From: Coniochaeta sp. PMI_546
Lineage: Eukaryota > Ascomycota > Sordariomycetes > Coniochaetales > Coniochaetaceae
Assembly (NCBI GenBank): GCA_021432605.1
Contig: MU271146.1
Span: 1,178,001 to 1,242,000 of the forward strand
Direction: 5' to 3'
DNA: 64,000 nucleotides
Every line of letters begins with the position of its first letter. Position 1 is the first letter of the stretch. The position numbers and the translations under genes were made by a program. Below the pieces are notes generated by a model. The model was not told the origin of the DNA. It did not search any database and saw only the letters and a program-made list of their open reading frames with translations. Positions 21,407-33,800 of the stretch are shown here, in pieces.

Positions 21407-22419
21407 TTAATCATCATCCTCTTTCTCCACCTTGATAAGTGGCTCCGCCTCCTCGTCCTCCTCCTCCTCGACAGCAGCGGCAAGCCGTTTCTGAGCGCGG
21501 GTCTGGATCAGCGCCACGCGGCGCCGCTTGGAGCGCGGGTACTTGGGGCCGCGGAAGCTGGGATCCTCGAGGACGTCGTCCTCCTTGTCGTCGGCTTCGG
21601 AGTCGTCGTCGTGAGTCGTCGCCTTCCGCTTGCGGGAACGGCGGGGAAGAGAGGCGGAAGGAGTGGTGGCGGGGGCGGGGGCGGCAGGTGCGACGGGGGC
21701 GGCAGGTGCGACGGAGGCGGCAGGTGCGAGGGAACCTGGAGCAGCTGCGGCGGCGGAAGGACCCGAGGTGGCGTCCTGGGTGCGGCGGTGGGCCCACATC
21801 GGCGTGACGAACTGGGTGCCGTTGGCCTGCATGAGCGTCTTCAGACGCTCCAGCTCTGTGGTTTCCTTGTTAGTTACTGCCTTCTCTTACTCCATATTGG
21901 GCACGCTAAGTATAGGTAGTGTGCCTCAAATAAGTAATGAGACGAGGAGGCGATAGGACGATGAGGTGATAGAGGGGAGGAGTCGATAGAACGAAAGGAC
22001 GATGAGACGAAAACGTGATATCTTGGTGAAGGGATTGGCTTCAGGGAGTACATACCGCTGCGCATCTGAGCCTTGTCACACACGGGGACGGACTGGGTGG
22101 ACTCCCCCGCAGCCTCCTTGCGGAGGACGACCTCGGCGGCGATGCGGTAGGCGCGCATATCGTGCTCCAGAGAGCTCTCGGAGCGGCTGCTTAGACTCTT
22201 CATCTTCTTGACGACTATAAATTCGTTAGCAGACCGTCACTCAGACATAATACTGCTTCCCGCCAGACGAGGCTGGTACAGGTGATGCCATCACGATATG
22301 GATGCAAGGGGAGTCATACACAGTGCGTTGAGTTCGAGATCCGCTGGCAGACGGCATAGTAAATCGACAAAGAAACGGTAGTCCCTCTCACGCCGAGACT
22401 CGTCTTGTGATGCCGACAT
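21407..22419 (-). CDS. unrecognised nuclear-type protein with acidic/basic tail
   Basis: I do not recognise the family. Exons are 22419-22320, 22214-22056 and 21855-21407 (introns 105 and 200 bp), giving 235 residues; all junctions keep frame and have GT-AG ends. The N-terminal ~125 residues look structured and alpha-helical (RDYRFFVDLLCRLPADLELN, FVKKMKSLSSRSESSLEHDM, SELERLKTLMQANGTQF, VTPMWAHRRTQD). The middle is Ala/Pro-rich with an 18-bp tandem repeat. The C-terminal part alternates basic clusters (PRRSRKRK, YPRSKRRR, possible nuclear localisation signals) with acidic runs, ending in EKEDDD. This charge pattern suggests a nuclear, chromatin-related role, but that is inference only. Exon 3 has very high third-position GC. 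Confidence 0.65.
21680..21733. repeat. 18-bp x3 tandem repeat within a coding exon
   Basis: Three near-identical units beginning GGCGGCAGGTGCGACGGG encode the Ala/Pro/Val repeats (APAAPV-like) of the nuclear-type protein on the minus strand. The unit length is a multiple of three, so copy number can change without shifting frame. Confidence 0.85.
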
Positions 22420-23915
22420 GTTCTCAATCCTAGTGGAGCATTAGTTATCATTGTTCTAGGCTACATAACGCCATGAAGACATAGTTAAGTGAGTTCCCAA
22501 TGCAGGCAGAAGCATCCGAGCATAGAAAGCCCATGATCCTAACATAACTAGGGAGGAGCAGAGTCATGTGAAGTAACCAAGAAAATAGCAAAGAGGGATG
22601 TTGATTCGCATAACAAGTAATGCGTGTCCAATGTGAATGATGACACGAGCCAATGTCAAGCAAAGAGTGACTGGTGGCAAGCACGAATAACACGTCTTGA
22701 CTCGGAAAACATAACCAGCTCGACAATGTCCTGTGTGAGGAAGGCTTTACCAAGCCAAGGCACCCCAAGGAACAATCTGAGCTGATCTATTGCCGATGAA
22801 GCTGGGATAGTGCAGGGAAACCATGACTGTGGCAATGAAAGGGCCTTTCTGGTCTCGGGACATCCAACAACGAGGGGAAATGTGCTCGTGAAGCAAGGTA
22901 AACCAAGTGATGATGGCAAGGATCAATGAACTCGTGATAAAGAGAGAATGGAACTTACTTTGCTTCGAAGGCAGGAAGGTTAGGAGGGTGGTATTTGATA
23001 AAGATGGCCGCGAAGGGCAAAGCAGAAGCTGCAGGTGATCGAGACAAGCTGGGAAGGTAGAAGGAGGATGAGCAGGCTGTCTTTGAAGAAGGAGGAAGAT
23101 AGTCGAGAGATGAAGGCTTCGAAAATCTGCGAGATTGGGTTGTGTTGGGCTTGGTCGTCGCGAGAAAATGAAATAGAAAGCGTGGGAACTACTTGGGAAG
23201 ACTGGAAAGACTGGGAGAGGCCAAGGTGGAGGTAGGTTTTTTTTTGTGAATAGCTTGTCCAGCACGCGAACTGATTTTCAGTAGACAATAGCTCAAGAAG
23301 CCGCAGAGGGTCAAGGCTCCAAAGCGGCTTGACGCCGGTGAGCCCCGGAAGACTGGTTGCGGCTCGGCGCCGGTGACCTTGGAGATCATTGGTGGTCGAA
23401 AGGGGTGCGGCTTGGATTCAGGGGCACCAGCCGCACCACCCCGTTTTGGCTCCACGATCACCAAAAGATGAGTTTGAAACCCAGAAACCCTTCTCAAAGA
23501 TTGCCAATGTGTCCACAGATCTTGGACGCCCTCTTCTTTCATAAAAAACACAAGTTGATTTTTTCAATGCTGGCCTTCAGTCTGCGAATCTACCTGCTAA
23601 GCGTCAATCGCAAGGGCACACGCAAGGAACGACAATGCGCACCTATAGCAACAGCTTTCTCCCCATCAGTCGTCCTGTAGAGCCAGACACTCTGGTCATA
23701 CAGCGCCAGTTGAGGGTGGGTCGAAGTCGAAACAATAATACATTGGTCATACAGGGCGACTAACTGGGCTCTCACATGTGTGCTAGCGAGCAGATCTGTA
23801 ACCGCAATCCTTTTCGTCGAGTATTTCTCGTGGATGGCACAGCCAACAACAGCATCCCAGGGCCCAGTGTGCAGCGAGCGCAAACAGACACATCCAATAC
23901 CTTGCCGTCGCAATA
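22420..23915. other. intergenic region between nuclear-type and PQ-loop genes
   Basis: About 1.5 kb lies between the start of one minus-strand gene and the stop of the next. Minus-strand pyrimidine-rich sequence at 22970-23260 opens long frames by composition; they lack recognisable features. It probably holds the promoter and leader of the downstream gene, perhaps with a 5' UTR intron. Confidence 0.4.
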
Positions 23916-24898
23916 TCATGAGTCTTTCTCGCTGATCATTGGCGTACGTAATCCAGTCGGTGTTCCTAGCCCACTCCCTGCACGTTTCGCAAACGGCCTG
24001 TGCTGGCTCCCCGGCCATGCCGCTAGTGATGATCGACCCCTGGCCGCTCCCTCTCCGTTCCCATACATTAGGTACTGGACGCCCAGGAAGATATCGCAGC
24101 CGGCCTGAAAGAGGCCGCAGAGCTTGAAGGCCCACGGTATCTCGGTCGGCGACGTGAAGAACCAGAACATCTTCATGGCGTCTCCCAACAGCCAACTAGC
24201 CAGAACAGAGAGCCGGAACCCCTTGCACGACCGGGATCGCGCATTGGCGAAGATCTGGGGCAGGGGCAGAGTTGCCTCTACCGAGAGCCCGATATATCCT
24301 ATCAGGGAAGAATATGCCGGGTATAGAGACCGAAGCGGTGCCAGGGCGAGCTCACCCAGTGTCAGGATAATGAACAAGTACAGCAGGAACTGCCAGTATC
24401 TGAAGATGTGGTCAGCCATGCGCGACGCAACCAGTTGATGGGCCCAAAACGAACGGTTTCGGCGACCTCCACTGCCAGAAGCCATACGGCCGCGGCCTCT
24501 CAAATATTCCATCATGTGCGCCAGCAAACGGCGTTGCTGCATCTCCGCCCTTCGAGGTTGGTGGCGGTCGGTGGTCCAAGGCGATTTTGAGGACAATCAG
24601 CTGCACCGCTACCATGAGGAACGATTGGATCAGTAGAGCGCTATCGAATCGTGCGCCGGGGTAGTAGAATATTCTGCTCGAGAATCGAGGTTAGCACGAG
24701 TCTACAACAGCTAGAATTGTGCGCCTGGGTTTACCTTAGCATTGACGCTACAAGCATGATCAAGGGAATGTCGAGCGAAAAGCCTGCACTGGATTTGTTC
24801 CGGTACATGGATATGGCCTGGTCGCTGTAGCTGAAGACGGGTGACAGCACCAGAAATAACGGCGCGGCATAGCCGGCGAAGGCAGTTAACCAACGCAT
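23916..24898 (-). CDS. PQ-loop repeat membrane protein (SLC66A2/ANY1-like)
   Basis: Multi-pass membrane protein of the PQ-loop family; relatives sit in endosome/Golgi membranes and influence phospholipid asymmetry. Exons are 24898-24735, 24673-24455 and 24399-23916, giving 288 residues. The start MRWLTAFAGYAAPLFLVLSP matches the family, and the first motif reads SDQ instead of PQ (SYSDQAISMYRNKSSAGFS). Exon 2 gives FYYPGARFDSALLIQSFLMV. The second intron uses donor GTTCGT and acceptor CTTCAG with branch CTGAC, joining WRSPKP to YWQFLLYLFI. The second motif is intact (LPLPQIFANARSRSCKGF, then LSVLASWLLGDAMKMFWFF). About six to seven hydrophobic segments are visible, followed by a Gly/Arg/Ser-rich cytosolic tail. 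An upstream in-frame extension to 25024 is open but has no family support. Confidence 0.85.
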
Positions 24899-27800
24899 TG
24901 TGGCCAGGCGTTTCGTCGCGTAGCTGTGGTGATCTTTGCGCCGTCGAATAACCGACTTCAAAGGATGGCACTGCCGGAATACTCGGAAGAATCTAGGACT
25001 AAGGAATGTATAGGTCGACGTCAAAAGGCCATGAGAAAACGGTGCCGCTACGAAGCAGTTGGAGTCTTGAGCATTGCCTTGCCTTGCGACTCAACCAAAG
25101 AAGCTTTCTTCGCGTTTCATGGCTGGCGATGGACTTGTCGTACAGATCTCGAGCCAGGGTTCAAGCCAAGGCGAGGTGGATCTCGAAAGGGGGCGTTGAA
25201 ATTCATTAGCTTGCCGATCCCAGGCGACCAATGACGACGGTCTTGAATGAACTAAAATACGGCTGTCCAGGGGGCAGGGACGTCACTGCCGTTGTTCAAG
25301 CCACATCTACAATCCAAACCAGCCACAACCACTCTCAGGCGATGACCTCATTGTGGCTTGCGTGTACGCCTCCGCCAAATCAACATCGCCATGTCAACAA
25401 CGGCCGGTTCTTGAGGCGCGGAAGTGCTTGTTGGTAAGTAATCCTGTGAGGAGCTATGAGCGTGTCAGTGTTAGTATCTGACATGTACGTTGGTTTAATT
25501 ACCTCACTTATCTGATCCCAGAGTTAGACTCGAGGAGAGATGGTGGTGATCGAGTTGCCGTTCCATATCTGGCTCACACCATTCACATAATAGGGTCAAG
25601 TGATCCGGGAGGCTGAATGTGTTGCGCCTTGTTCCTCAACTTCCACCCTTCATCAGCAACGAAGGTTGAAAAACGTTCCCGATGTCGAGTGACGGAGGGG
25701 CAGACGGAGAATCAACACAGTAAAGACCGGAAAGAGACGCATAACCTTGCAATACTACGAGCATTAGCCGAGCGCTGACCATGGTTTAAGCCAGACGCTC
25801 CTCTTCGTGGCCTCTGTCATTTTCATCATGGGATTGTACTGCTATTTAGACTTCAGATGCTCGGCCTGCCTAGCGCATGCAGTTGATTACTATGTATCAA
25901 CGGACGCAATAAGCCATCAGGTCTTGTAGGCGAGTTCACAAGCTGCCCGTCGAGTATCACAAGAGCCATTCACCTCGCTTAAGGCCTACCCTTGAACCTG
26001 TTGTGCCCATGAGTGAATCTCACCTCTAAGTCACGCACTTAGACATGAAAATCGCTATCAACGCTTTCCCCAGTCACCTGCATACCTTGATTATCCCGTG
26101 TGAGGATACTTGACGCGTCAGTTGAAGCTTCCTGTACTTCTGCTTACTTACTCTACTCTGCCTGCTGGTAGGGGGATGGCTTATCCTTGTTCATGAAGAT
26201 TTAGGTGGAAGTAAAGTCCCGGAAAGAACCAGACAGTTGCAAGGAGGAGCCTACTATAGTATCACTCAAAAATTTATATCCTCTCTGTGTCACGGGGCAG
26301 CGAAGTTCACCATGAAGATCGTAGAATTCAGCTGAGTGTCGTGATAGTCCAAGCAGCGACAGAACGTGTGCTCGATAGATTATTAATGGAACGGGAACAA
26401 CGGTCTACGACGCGGTCGGAACTAGCTTCTACTGTAGAGATTCCTTATAATGAGGAGTTTCAACCTGGAAACAGGAGATGTGACAGCAGATTGAGTCCTA
26501 AACTCGTGGTCGACCAACATTGTTATGGTAGTGCCTCAAGTCGACACCCAGTAATGTATGCCAGCCTAAACTTTATGCCTTTTGTAGCGATCCAGACACA
26601 TCTACCCTACCTAGTCTTGCATGGAGCCTTCCTTACTCAGTCCGACCAGAAGATTGCGAAGTATCTCTACCTACCTGAGATTATCTGTGTGAGCGCAAAG
26701 ACAGGCGAGGGCTTTCCATAGGGTGGCTGTGTGAGATGAATCGTCTCTGGACGGCCGAACCCCAACTCAACATCGCGTGTTGGCCGAGAGAGCACCATGG
26801 GAGCTCTCCCCTACCAGGCAGTCTCCGGCAGCAAATTTCGTTCGTCCCGTTGCTTAGCCTGAGGTATTATTGCATGCATGTCCGTGTATGTGAAGAGCAA
26901 CGCGCACGTCTAGGAACGCCATTGGGATCATGGATCCTTAGGCACTGTGCTGGCCAGAGCTAGTGATCGACAGTTGAGCCACAACATTCGCATCCTTTGA
27001 AATGCCAAGGAAGGCAGAAGGCCTGTGCTATCGAGCCCATTGCAGACTTAGCAAAACGGCTGAATTAACGGCAACAAAAGGAGCTGCATGCGCCCTTCGA
27101 CATCTCAGTCATGATGGACGGTGGGCATCACTGAGACACCCCTTTTCTATATCGTCGGCACTCGTCCCGATGCTGCGATACCTACACCTCTCCCTTTGCG
27201 TATGAGAAAACAAGCTTCCAAGCACAATGCATTTCAGATTTCGAATAGAAGCTGCGAGGTCTGTTGGTGTCATATGCCTGACGTTATGAACCGCAGCCTA
27301 GAAGTAGATCCGATATGACTCGACGAACCAACAAATCAAAGAAGGAGGTGCGGTAAACTGTTTACGTATGCAACAGAGTATCAGAGCAATCAGAGCCGTG
27401 GAGGCTGTTCCTCTGGTCGCATGTGTAGTAAGAAGCACATTCACCGGAGGGATCGGTCGTATGCACAGAGGAACAAAAGGGGCACCAACGACAGCACACC
27501 TGTGTCGGCAGCGCATCCGTTCAGCCGGAACGGTAAGCCAAATACGAGGTGACGAGCGCATCTTGGTCCCCAAAGCTTCACCTTGACACCCACGTTGCAA
27601 GTAGCAACCGAACCCGAATCTTACGTGGTACGAAGTTCGATCCAGAGACAGCCACGTGTGAGTAGTCCTTCCATTGCTTCCAGGGCGGAGAGATCTTGTT
27701 TCCCAACTGGTGGAGTACCATTCGGACCGGGCGGTCTGATGCCGGCACACGCCTTCGACACGCCTTCCAGGCCCAAACAAGCGGACGAGTGGACCCTGGA

Positions 27801-30800
27801 TTTTGGTGTCTGGAAGGAATCCCACTCGGCGCAACAAACATGCGCCGCATGCACTCGCATGCGACGTACAGCGATAGGCATTTTTTCTCCGACGGGGACT
27901 CGTGCTGTCGTATTCACTCCAGCGGTACTCGAGGGGTACATAGGGGTTGGGTGACTCTGAAGCTGTAGCTTGAATACCATGGCATGAGGTCGACTGGATT
28001 CAGGGGGGCCTCGAAAGAACAGCAGAATTGAAAGCCATTCCATGTTCATCCACTGTTGGACAGGTAGAAATGTCATATACGAGACAGCTCACGCGGCTCT
28101 CCCTGATACTGACCACGACGCACGTTGGCGAATTTGGGAAGCAGTTCTTTCCCTGAACAGTTAATTTAGACGAGGACCAAGGCTCTCATGCGGGACCCTA
28201 GTCGCCGAACAAAAAAGCTACCTGCCGATGCAACTGTCAGACTACTGCATACTATTATGTGAGAGAACTGCCTGGGCGGGGAGGTAAGGTGGTAAGGTAG
28301 CGTCCAAATGCAAGCATCCCTTCCAGGGCAAGCAGAACGGATATGCGGGGCTGGAAACACGGCCCTTAGCGGGCCCAAGGAGATCCTAGGGAACCCTGAC
28401 GCCGGCCCAATCGGGATTCCTCAGATGCCCCAAGGCATGCTCGACGCACCGAATGAGGTAGTGTTGATGCCAGGCGCTGAGTCCGCAGCGGCGGTGTGTG
28501 TGGCTCTGCTTAACTGACCGTAGGTACGTGGTGCTTTTGTTGGTCGACATCGGATTCTCTGGACACAAATGGAGAGATGCCATGCGGCAAGTATTCACCG
28601 TGGCCACACCCTCGGAGCGGCTATCGCCATGATCGTCCTGTCGGCTCAATAGCCGCGACAGGTGTACGGCGTAGTGGCGTTAGAGAGGCCACCACCCGGA
28701 GCCAGCTCGGTGCTTCCACCGGCTATTTAGCTTGGGCCGGTGTGAAGACAGCGAGACTGGATAAGCACAAGCAAGAGAGAAGAGGCGTTTCTCAATGACG
28801 CCGTTCAGTCTCATGATGTCGTCCCCGTGTCGGTTTGTTAGCTGTCGCATGCATTGTCCGAGTTACACACACCGCCCTTATCGCAAATGGATAGAGGCTC
28901 GATTTTCTCGCACGAGTGGTTGCCGGCACGAATGAGCCGGCACAGGCATAAGAGCAGCTCGGCAGTCAACCAGTACTTCGTTCGAAAACCAGACTGTGGG
29001 ACCTTAAGCTCGATGCTAGCTTCAAATGTCCCCGACTCTCCGTTGCTCCCCGTTGCCGGAGATCTGCTGTCAAAGCTTAACTCTGAAGCCCCCGGAGGAG
29101 GCCCGCGGATGAGAACCGTAACGTAAAAGCCCCGACTGCAACTTCAAGGTTACAATGTCTGCAGTAGTCAATGTAGAGTAGAGTGGTAAGCCGGTCGCCT
29201 TCGTCATCCAATATATCTGAAGAAGGATTCTTGTTTATCAGACGTCTGCCTGGGGTCGATGTTGGCATCTGAGATGTGAAGTATGCGCGTAATTTGCACG
29301 AATCTCGTAGACAAGCATGGCAGTCCCACGGGTACATGGCTCAGCGGATTCCTGAAAGTCGTCATAACGTACACTTCAAACTTCAAACGAAGCTCACGTG
29401 GTCGGCCCGAAGATCACTGGGGCGGTGTCCACTCTCAAAGAGCAACATGTCGCGACTCGTTGGCCTTTGCTCCGACGATGTCTTGAAGTTGTAACATCGA
29501 GACGTCTCCACGTCGTGAGCATGTCGGTGCCGAACATGTCGCAGTAGGAAGAGAAGCCAAGACTTGTCGCGGACGAACAAACCCTCCGGGAGCCACAGAA
29601 TCATTTCTGTATCCTTGGAATGGCTGTTGCGTGCTTCTACCGAGCCCAAAACAGACGCGCTAGCAACAGATAGAGCGGCGGCGGCCTGTGCCGGACGCGG
29701 ACAGAGGCGGGCGATCCCAAATCACGGCGATGCCGGAAAGCCACTTCGTCATTGAATGCGCATCTCCTCACAAGCCATCATGGTGTATGTATATGTGCTC
29801 TGAGGTGGTTCGAATGGTCCCTGGCGGCGCTTGAACGACTCCCATTAAAGCTCTAGTTAAGCTGCCTATCTTTTACGCACGGGATGCTACTGTCCCGATG
29901 TCTGTGCTACTATGCTGCAGACGCCATGATAGTTCCCTCACGGACGATCCTAGAGGCTGCACAAGCTCTCCAACGAGGCACAGCGACCACCTGGAGCCAC
30001 GCTTCTCACGACGCTGAGGAGTTTATTCACGGAGGGAGTCTCTCCCATTTCCCCTGGAAAACGCTCGATGGCGCTCCGTGTACCATGGATTTTATCTCGA
30101 TTGGTGTCTATTTTCGGATCCAATCCTTCCTCGTTCGTGTATAGGTATATGGTGGTGATATTATGGGCCCTTGGCGAGATCCCTCATGAGGGAGCCGCAT
30201 TGTTGGAGATTCGATATTTGGCCCAAACCGGGAATCTTTTCGTCCTCGGCACAGGGGGATGTCACCCACGATGGCGGGCCAAAAAGGTGACTGATCATCG
30301 CGTGTGAAACCACTCATTACGATGTCCTCAATTTACTCAGCAGTTGAGAGCTGGATCGGCCATGGTGACTGTCCGTGGATGAGATGAATTATGACTCGAC
30401 AGAATGGGAGACTTGCTTCATCCGCTTAACTCCCCGCCTCGGCAACAATCATCAACGCAGTGAATAGCTCACCGTCCTGATCGGACCGTGTGCCAATCTG
30501 GACACTTGCCGGATCTACCTGACCGCGGTATACTGTCGAGGCCGCTAGCTCGGGCGCTCTCTCGATGCATTACCTCGCCTATGCTCTAGTAAGGGTAGTA
30601 AGGGACGGCACGGCAGCCAGAGCGTCAAAAGTCAATAAAGTTGCATGTCCCGGGTATCCACATGCATCTGCCGCCCCAAGCCAACGTGCCGACAAGCAAT
30701 CTTGTCCAGTGCCTGTAAAATACGGATACATAAGCCACCTTTAGGACTGGCTACAGTCGAATGCGTCATGTTCCCCTGATGGTGTTTTACGATGCCAAGT

Positions 30801-33800
30801 CCGAACTATATGGGGCACGATGATATGAGCGCGTCACGATATAGTAACACTTAATATGCTGCTGGAGATACATAGTAGAGAAGGCACTCATGCCCGTAGT
30901 GAATTAGGCACTCTAGTATCTTGGGTCCAAAATCTGCCAGAGATGGTGTCGATCCCATATTGCTGGGCAAATACATCGTCCACGAGGGCAGCCAAGCTGC
31001 AGGAACACCTCCATCCAGTTTCTCCCGAACCGACCTCACCTTGGTACCGATGCCATACGGAGACAGGGCTTTCGTAGACGTAGCGGAGGCTGGAACAGAT
31101 AATGTGGCGTCTACTGCGTGAGCCGTTCCGCTTTTGCTACCACTCGACAGTCTGCAGGGCGAAATTGCTTCGGTATTGGGGCTTCTTGAGTGACTTGCCC
31201 GGGAACCAAACGGGGTCTGCTGCATTTGGTGATGTGTGATCCCAATGGATCTATGATGTGCCTTTCACTGTCCAGAGCTTGACACGGAGCGGAGTGCCGG
31301 GACTAACGCTCATCCGCGGAGAGCAGGCCAATGAAGTACCATGCAACCACGAGGATTTTGGGATCCCCAAATCCCTGAAGCCACATCGACAAGGTGTCAC
31401 CAGGGATGAGTTCAGACTTCGGACGACATCTCCCCACCAGGGCATGACCCTGTTGATAACAGGCTAATTCCCTCTCTGATATTGCCGGCAAGCCAAGAGC
31501 CAACGAGCCGCATTCTCTCACCGGTCAACTACTTGCATCTCTGCGATCTCGTCAGGAGAGGTGAAGCACAGCGTCTCGAGTGCATGGATGACCGGCGTGC
31601 GATATGTCGGGAAGTTCTGGTGAATGCAAACAGGGTGGAACACTGCTCGGTGGAACAGGAACGGTGGATATTGGACCTTTAAGGAAGGCAATAGCGGGCT
31701 GCGGCGCAGGCGCTATCTCGCTGCCCTTGCGATGGCTCGTGAGGCCAACTAGCAGGGTTCCTTAGCCACTGGCAACGAGCCATTTAATGCAGTCAATTCC
31801 AAATTTCATTGGGCACGACAGACGAGGAGAACCCGCTGCTTATACCACAGTAAGGTTGGTGCCGTGAATACGCACACCAAATGTGCCATGTAAACCCGGA
31901 GGTCATCTTTCCTATTGTCCACAAGAACTGATAAATACGGTAAAAAGGGTTGGTCGTTGTCTATTACGTTCTTGTAAGGATATGTCATGTATACTGAAAC
32001 CAAAAGCACTAGAGAGTTCAAAGACCAACATAGCTGTTCTCCGCGCCCAGCTGCCTACCTTAGTCGTGCCTCCTGAGTTCTGCAACCCATATACACTAAA
32101 TGGTGGGCAAGGTAGATACGTATTTTAGTTTCTTCGCACTCTGGCACTACACTACCTTAAGTACTATGTATTTTTTTGATGGGTCATTTCGGCTCCTATA
32201 TTCCCCACCTCGTGTTTCTTTTGCGGTCTGATTGGGCCCAAATACTCACCAGGACCCCTGCCATGTTACACGGATATGGGAGGCACACGGACCTTAGCAA
32301 GAAATTGGGTTGTGTGCCGTGTCATCGATACCGAGATTGATTGCAGGCCACTAAAAATAGAAGGTTGACTGCAGGTGGCCGAAAGTCACCGTTGGACGGG
32401 ATCTTTCATCTTGTGCAAACGTCGCAACGAACGTTTTCCTTTGAGATTCGCACATCGACGTTTGGCCTCATTCTCACTAGCGCCATATGACGCGAGCCGG
32501 GGATAAAACCAATGAGATCACGGCGCATGTCTTTGAGCACTCTCGGATCCGATATTCACCTTTCTAGCAACAAGCGCCTTGGAAATCCGCTACGTACTGA
32601 TCAGCAAAGATCACCGCCGCTGAACACCCCACAGCAAGGGCCGTAGCAGGCTCCGATCTCAATTATGCCGGACGACGATGCCGGTGACGCCTTGGCTACC
32701 CGTGTAACGAGCCTAAAGTCTTGTCTGTACTGTACGACAGACACGCACGTTAGTGCTCCTTGTTCATTGGAGGCAGATGGACACGCGCGAAAGCCATCAT
32801 TGAGACTGCAAGAATAGTCAAATACAAGTTTTCGAAAGACCTCAGCAGAAGTGTTTGCACTCAGAGGGAAGTCGGACGAGGACGAGACGATCAACAGCGG
32901 CCACTCCCTGCATGGAAACCCTGGCAGGATATCCTGGGCTAGTCCTTTCTAGAAGCCCTGCTCTGATCCTTCTCCACGCTAGTCTGTGGCCTTACGCACG
33001 AATAACCGTCCACGCTTGTCCGAATTGGGTCTCCTTTTCCGTGATGGCATCAGCTCGATCCTGTTGGAGACGCCATCCCCTGTCTGCTATTCTGCTTCCC
33101 CGTATTCATAATGTGTATCTGTTAAGACCCTCCATGATCAACAGGAGCATCCCGGCGAGGGGTTGGAAAATTTAGGGACTCGGTACCTATCCTCTACCAG
33201 ATACGGAAGGCAGATACCTGCCCAGCATGCTCGAATATTGCCTGTTGGTTCACTACTTCTCGCAGTGTGAAGCTGTACTGAGTGTCAGACTCGGCACAAT
33301 TGCAGGCGAGACCATCGAAGTTTCCGGCTGTGTAGCTCCAACAAATTGACCGGCCTGTCAAAGCTGTAATCCGCAAGCAAAGACGGATGAAATGCGTAAG
33401 ATGTGTGACCCAGCCACACGGCCCTGAGTTTAATCCGTCGATCTTATTATGACACCCTAGTTCATTAATGCTCGTGGCATTTTGGACGTTCAATTTACCA
33501 AGCGAGAAGCGGATGTTACTTCCCATACGTCTCTTAACCCATCCGAGATGATAACCCGCTGTCACGTCAGGGATTGCGGCATTACATGCGTGCCCGTGGC
33601 TACTTGCGGAAAGGACAGCTTCCAAATATAACTCTCAGGGTGACAACGTCCGCCATGAGTTGCCAAGTTCTGTCACGGAAAATGATGTATCCCCTCCGGA
33701 GTGTCGGGGCGGGACGGTGGGAAAAAGTAGACTCGTCAGTGAACACGATAATTCATTTGCGAGCTGGAGACCTAGTGAGACACAACCAACAGACAAGCGG

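Noticed and set aside
22747-23265. 172-codon minus-strand frame rich in Ser/Pro/Leu/Phe
   Set aside because: The frame is open because of the pyrimidine-rich composition; it has no conserved feature.
24899-25024. 42-codon N-terminal extension of the PQ-loop protein
   Set aside because: In frame, but the family begins at MRWLTAFAGYAAP and the extension has no membrane or signal features.
26287-26721. 144-codon open frame on the plus strand
   Set aside because: It begins at a non-ATG codon, has no motif and no supporting context.
27298-27837. 179-codon open frame on the minus strand in the gene-poor interval
   Set aside because: Unrecognisable sequence with comparable open frames on the other strand and no coding bias or splice context.
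31440-31475. GATAACAGGCTAATTCCC, similar to a conserved large-subunit rRNA segment
   Set aside because: The similarity does not extend to either side; likely coincidence around a short palindrome.
33194-33625. 143-codon cysteine-containing minus-strand frame, secreted-protein-like at first sight
   Set aside because: The N-terminus lacks a convincing signal peptide and the Cys spacing fits no family I know.
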